Below are positions 61,533 to 64,000 of a stretch of DNA of 64,000 nucleotides, piece after piece. A program made the translations under genes and the position numbers. Under the pieces are notes generated by a model. It was not told the DNA's origin. It did not search any database and saw only the letters and a program-made list of their open reading frames with translations. Position 1 is the first letter of the stretch. Each line of letters begins with the position of its first letter. The stretch is from an uncultured Collinsella sp. (GTDB lineage: Bacteria; Actinomycetota; Coriobacteriia; Coriobacteriales; Coriobacteriaceae): assembly GCA_900551015.1 (NCBI GenBank), contig URUI01000002.1, forward strand, positions 5,201 to 69,200, given 5' to 3'.

Positions 61533-63773
61533 CTAGTCAAACAGACTTGGCATGTCGTTTTCTTTCATGAGGGCACCGGCGGAGGGCAGGCTTTGCGCCG
61601 TGAACTTCTCGGCCGAGACGCCGGCGCCAAGGATCTCCTCGGTCGTGCCGACGGTGGTGACCGAGCGGCCCTTCTTGGCCGTAAAGGCCTGGACGCCCTG
61701 CGTGTTGGTGGTCGTCTTGGTCTTGAGCAGCGACGTGTTGAAGTTCATCAGGCGGTAGTCGCTCGAGACCAGCGCGAGGTCGCGGTCTTCCTTGAGCACC
61801 TGGGCATACAGCAGCTTGCTGCCGCCGTAGATTGCGTTCTTCAGACGCTTGCGGTTGGTCTTGGTGACGTATCCGGCAAGTGCGACGCGCACCACGCGGC
61901 CGTTCTCAAAGACGAACAGCACGTCGGCCTTGTAATCCTCGGGGTCGATGACCCAGATGACGTTCTCGTCGGGTTCCATCTCAAGATCGGTGGGCAGGTA
62001 CGAGCCCAGCTGGGCCGACTTGGTGTCCTCAAACGCCGCAACCTTGCACTTGTACACCTGGCTCTTGTTGGTAAAGACCAGCAGCTCGTGCGTGTTGGAG
62101 GACGGGAACTCGATAAAGGGTTTGTCGCCGTCCTTGTACTTGAGCGTGGCGGCCTTCTTAAGCACGCGGTCTGTCATCTTTTTAAGGTAGCCATCGCGCG
62201 AGAGCATGATGGTGACCGGGTACTCCTCGACCTCGGGCTCCAAGCTTACCTCGATAACCTCATGGGGCTCGATCCTGCCCGTGCGCCGCGGCATCACGTA
62301 CTTCTTGTTGACCGCGGCCAGCTCGTCGCTGATGACCTTCTTGATGTTGTCCTCGCTGGAGAGGATCTCCTCAAGCTCGGCAATCTCGCCCTCGAGCTTG
62401 GCGATATCCTTGGTGCGGTTGAGGATGTACTCCTCGTTGATGTTGCGGAGCTTGAGCTCGGCAACAAACTCGGCCTGGGTCTCGTCGATATCGAAACCCT
62501 TCATAAGGTTGGGCACGACCTCGGCCTCGAGCTTGGTGCCGCGGATGATGGCGATTGCCTTGTCGATGTCGAGTAGAATCGCCTCAAGGCCGTGCAGCAG
62601 GTGCAGGCGCTCAGACTTTTTGCCCAGGTCAAAGTTAATGCGGCGACGCGTGGACTCAATACGCCATTTGACCCACTCGTGCAGGATCTGGCGCACGCCC
62701 ATAACACGGGGATAGCCGTCGACGAGCACGTTGAAGTTGCACGAGAACGAATCTTGCAGCGTGGTCGAGCGATAGAGCTTGGCCATGAGTTTGTCGGGGT
62801 CGACGCCGCGCTTAAGGTCGATAGCGATGCGCAGACCCGAAAGGTCGGTCTCGTCGCGAATGTCTGCGATCTCCTTGACCTTGCCCTCCTTGGAGAGCTT
62901 GACGATGCGCTCAATGATGACATCGGTCTTGGTGGTGTAGGGGATCTCGTAGACCTCGATGATGCGCTCTTCGGGAATCCAGCGCCAGCGGGAACGAATC
63001 TGGAAGCTGCCCAGGCCGGTCTCGATGATCTTTTCCATCTCTTCGCGGCGGTAGATGATCTCGCCGCCGGTCGAGAAATCGGGCATGGGCATGTACTCGA
63101 GCAGGTCGCAGTCGGGATTCTGCAGGTAATGCATGGTGGCGGTACAGACCTCGTTGAGGTTGAAGCCGCAGATATCGGATGCCATGGCGACGCCGATGCC
63201 CTTGTTGGCCGAGACGAGGATGTTGGGGAACGTGGTGGGCAGCAGGCGCGGCTCCTTCATGGCGCCGTCGTAGCTGTCGACGAAGTCGACCGGGTCCTTG
63301 TCGATGTCCTTGAAGATCTCGGCGCTGATGGGGGAGAGCTTGGCCTCGGTATAACGAGAGGCGGCGTAGCTCAGGTCGCCCGAATAGTACTTGCCAAAGT
63401 TGCCCTTCGACTCCACGAAGGGGGCAAGCAGCGCTTCGTTACCCGTCGCCAGGCGCACCATCGTCTCGTAGATCGCGGCATCGCCGTGCGGGTTGAGCTT
63501 CATGGTCTGACCCACGATGTTGGCGCTCTTCTGGCGCTCGCCCTTGAGCAGACCCATCTTGTACATGGTGTAGAGCAGCTTGCGGTGCGAGGGCTTAAAG
63601 CCATCAATCTCGGGGAACGCACGCGAGACGTTGACACTCATGGCGTAGGGCATGTAGTTGACCTCGAGCGTCTGCGTGATCGGCTGGTCGGTGACCTCGG
63701 AGTGCAGGCCGATGACGTTCTCGGCGTTGACCTGCTTTTTCTTTGGCTGGTTCTTCGTCTTCTTCTTTGCCAC
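61533..63773 (-). CDS. parC: Type II DNA topoisomerase A subunit (ParC/GyrA-like)
   Basis: A 746-residue subunit: YMPYAMSVNVSRAFPEIDGFKPSHRKLLY (two stretches), GQTMKLNPHGDAAIYE, catalytic Tyr in AASRYTEAKLSP, and five or so beta-propeller blades at the C-terminus (GYLKKMT, HELLVFTNKSQVYK, GRVVRVALAGYV). The length is nearer to ParC than to GyrA and there is no clear GyrA-box (QRRGGKG), which favours topoisomerase IV (decatenation). Basic N-terminus AKKKTKNQPKKKQ is unusual. The B subunit ends 45 nt upstream in the same operon. Confidence 0.9.
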   Translation of the reverse strand: MAKKKTKNQPKKKQVNAENVIGLHSEVTDQPITQTLEVNYMPYAMSVNVSRAFPEIDGFKPSHRKLLYTMYKMGLLKGERQKSANIVGQTMKLNPHGDAAIYETMVRLATGNEALLAPFVESKGNFGKYYSGDLSYAASRYTEAKLSPISAEIFKDIDKDPVDFVDSYDGAMKEPRLLPTTFPNILVSANKGIGVAMASDICGFNLNEVCTATMHYLQNPDCDLLEYMPMPDFSTGGEIIYRREEMEKIIETGLGSFQIRSRWRWIPEERIIEVYEIPYTTKTDVIIERIVKLSKEGKVKEIADIRDETDLSGLRIAIDLKRGVDPDKLMAKLYRSTTLQDSFSCNFNVLVDGYPRVMGVRQILHEWVKWRIESTRRRINFDLGKKSERLHLLHGLEAILLDIDKAIAIIRGTKLEAEVVPNLMKGFDIDETQAEFVAELKLRNINEEYILNRTKDIAKLEGEIAELEEILSSEDNIKKVISDELAAVNKKYVMPRRTGRIEPHEVIEVSLEPEVEEYPVTIMLSRDGYLKKMTDRVLKKAATLKYKDGDKPFIEFPSSNTHELLVFTNKSQVYKCKVAAFEDTKSAQLGSYLPTDLEMEPDENVIWVIDPEDYKADVLFVFENGRVVRVALAGYVTKTNRKRLKNAIYGGSKLLYAQVLKEDRDLALVSSDYRLMNFNTSLLKTKTTTNTQGVQAFTAKKGRSVTTVGTTEEILGAGVSAEKFTAQSLPSAGALMKENDMPSLFD

Positions 63774-63818
63774 GATTTCCTCTTGAACTTCTTGTGGGCC
63801 GTCGTTATCGATTTGCTG

Positions 63819-64000
63819 CTACTGCAGGTCCAGCTGGTCCAGGTATTCCTTGCCGTGCTCGGAGATATGGCGCTTACGGCCCGCCTCGTCGTTGCCCAGC
63901 AACAGGTTGAACATGGTCTCCATCTTGGTGACGTCCTCGGGTTCTACCTTGATCAGGCGGCGCGTCTCGGGGTTCATGGTGGTGAGCCACATCATGTCCG
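63819..64000 (-). CDS. parE: Type II DNA topoisomerase B subunit, C-terminal end (cut by window edge)
   Basis: The last 60 codons of a ParE/GyrB-type protein: MNPETRRLIKVEPEDV followed by FNLLLGNDEAGRKRHISEHGKEY and the stop at 63819-63821. The motif 'MNPETR' with R-I/L-x-x-V and the final E-x-R-K-x-I is the conserved C-terminus of GyrB/ParE. It is upstream of, and surely co-transcribed with, the A subunit. The start is outside the window. Confidence 0.92.
   Translation of the reverse strand, partial: DMMWLTTMNPETRRLIKVEPEDVTKMETMFNLLLGNDEAGRKRHISEHGKEYLDQLDLQ

Overview
The window reads as a chromosomal segment of a strictly anaerobic, GC-rich gut actinobacterium of the class Coriobacteriia, most probably Collinsella. 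This is an inference, not a database result. It rests on roughly 60% GC with sharp strand-specific intergenic hairpins, PTS-based sugar uptake, a type III glutamine synthetase, MetH with a detached activation protein, iron-dependent alcohol and glycerol dehydrogenases, ferredoxin-type proteins and a MurT-GatD fusion.

Layout. 1-5 kb: C-terminal part of one half and all of the other half of a heterodimeric ABC exporter, then a small membrane-anchored protein beside a P1B-type metal ATPase. 5-6 kb: a RelB-like/PIN toxin-antitoxin pair with repeated GCTAGC sites in its promoter. 6.7-7.7 kb: tmRNA followed by inverted copies of its T-arm and a 62-bp-period palindromic tandem array. 7.7-12.7 kb: patatin-like hydrolase, rplM-rpsI, glmM, an EIIA(Glc)-type protein and nagB (amino-sugar and sugar-uptake core). 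13-16 kb: a 999-residue ATPase/SARP-type regulator. 16-23.6 kb (minus): YhbY, a methyltransferase, a 134-bp inverted-repeat element, UPF0210, and the metF / activation protein / metH methionine operon. 24-26 kb: glnN-type glutamine synthetase. 26-31.6 kb: GntR regulator divergent from a maltose-6'-phosphate glucosidase/PTS EIIBC operon plus a serine hydrolase. 31.8-36.5 kb: tRNA-Glu, palindromic repeats, and a minus-strand operon of two related unknown proteins followed by a single-chain MurT-GatD. 37-43.6 kb: alcohol dehydrogenase, two glycerol-dehydrogenase-like enzymes, a four-cluster ferredoxin protein, YchF and a DUF1648-like protein. 43.6-47.5 kb: a small XRE regulator with a perfect palindrome, asparaginase, guaA.

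Accessory region, 47.6-61.4 kb. It holds three minus-strand SAM methyltransferases behind a near-consensus DtxR/IdeR iron box. Next come a MerR regulator with a classical 19-bp-spacer promoter driving a flavoprotein and an AhpD-cupin fusion, and then a duplicated block of sirtuin-like genes. The intact copy (56.0-59.2 kb) has a TetR gene divergent from three sirtuin-like genes, A, C (frameshifted) and B. The other copy (52.5-55.9 kb) keeps its TetR gene, but A and B are reduced to fragments and C is missing. A pair of overlapping radical-SAM genes sits exactly in the gap, as a mobile 'radical SAM pair' would. The sirtuins carry the Gln-for-His change typical of class M (SirTM) ADP-ribosylating sirtuins. 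This TetR/sirtuin locus is the best candidate for an undescribed system here.

The right end holds an AAA/DUF4143 ATPase and a minus-strand topoisomerase A subunit, preceded by the C-terminus of its B subunit running off the window.
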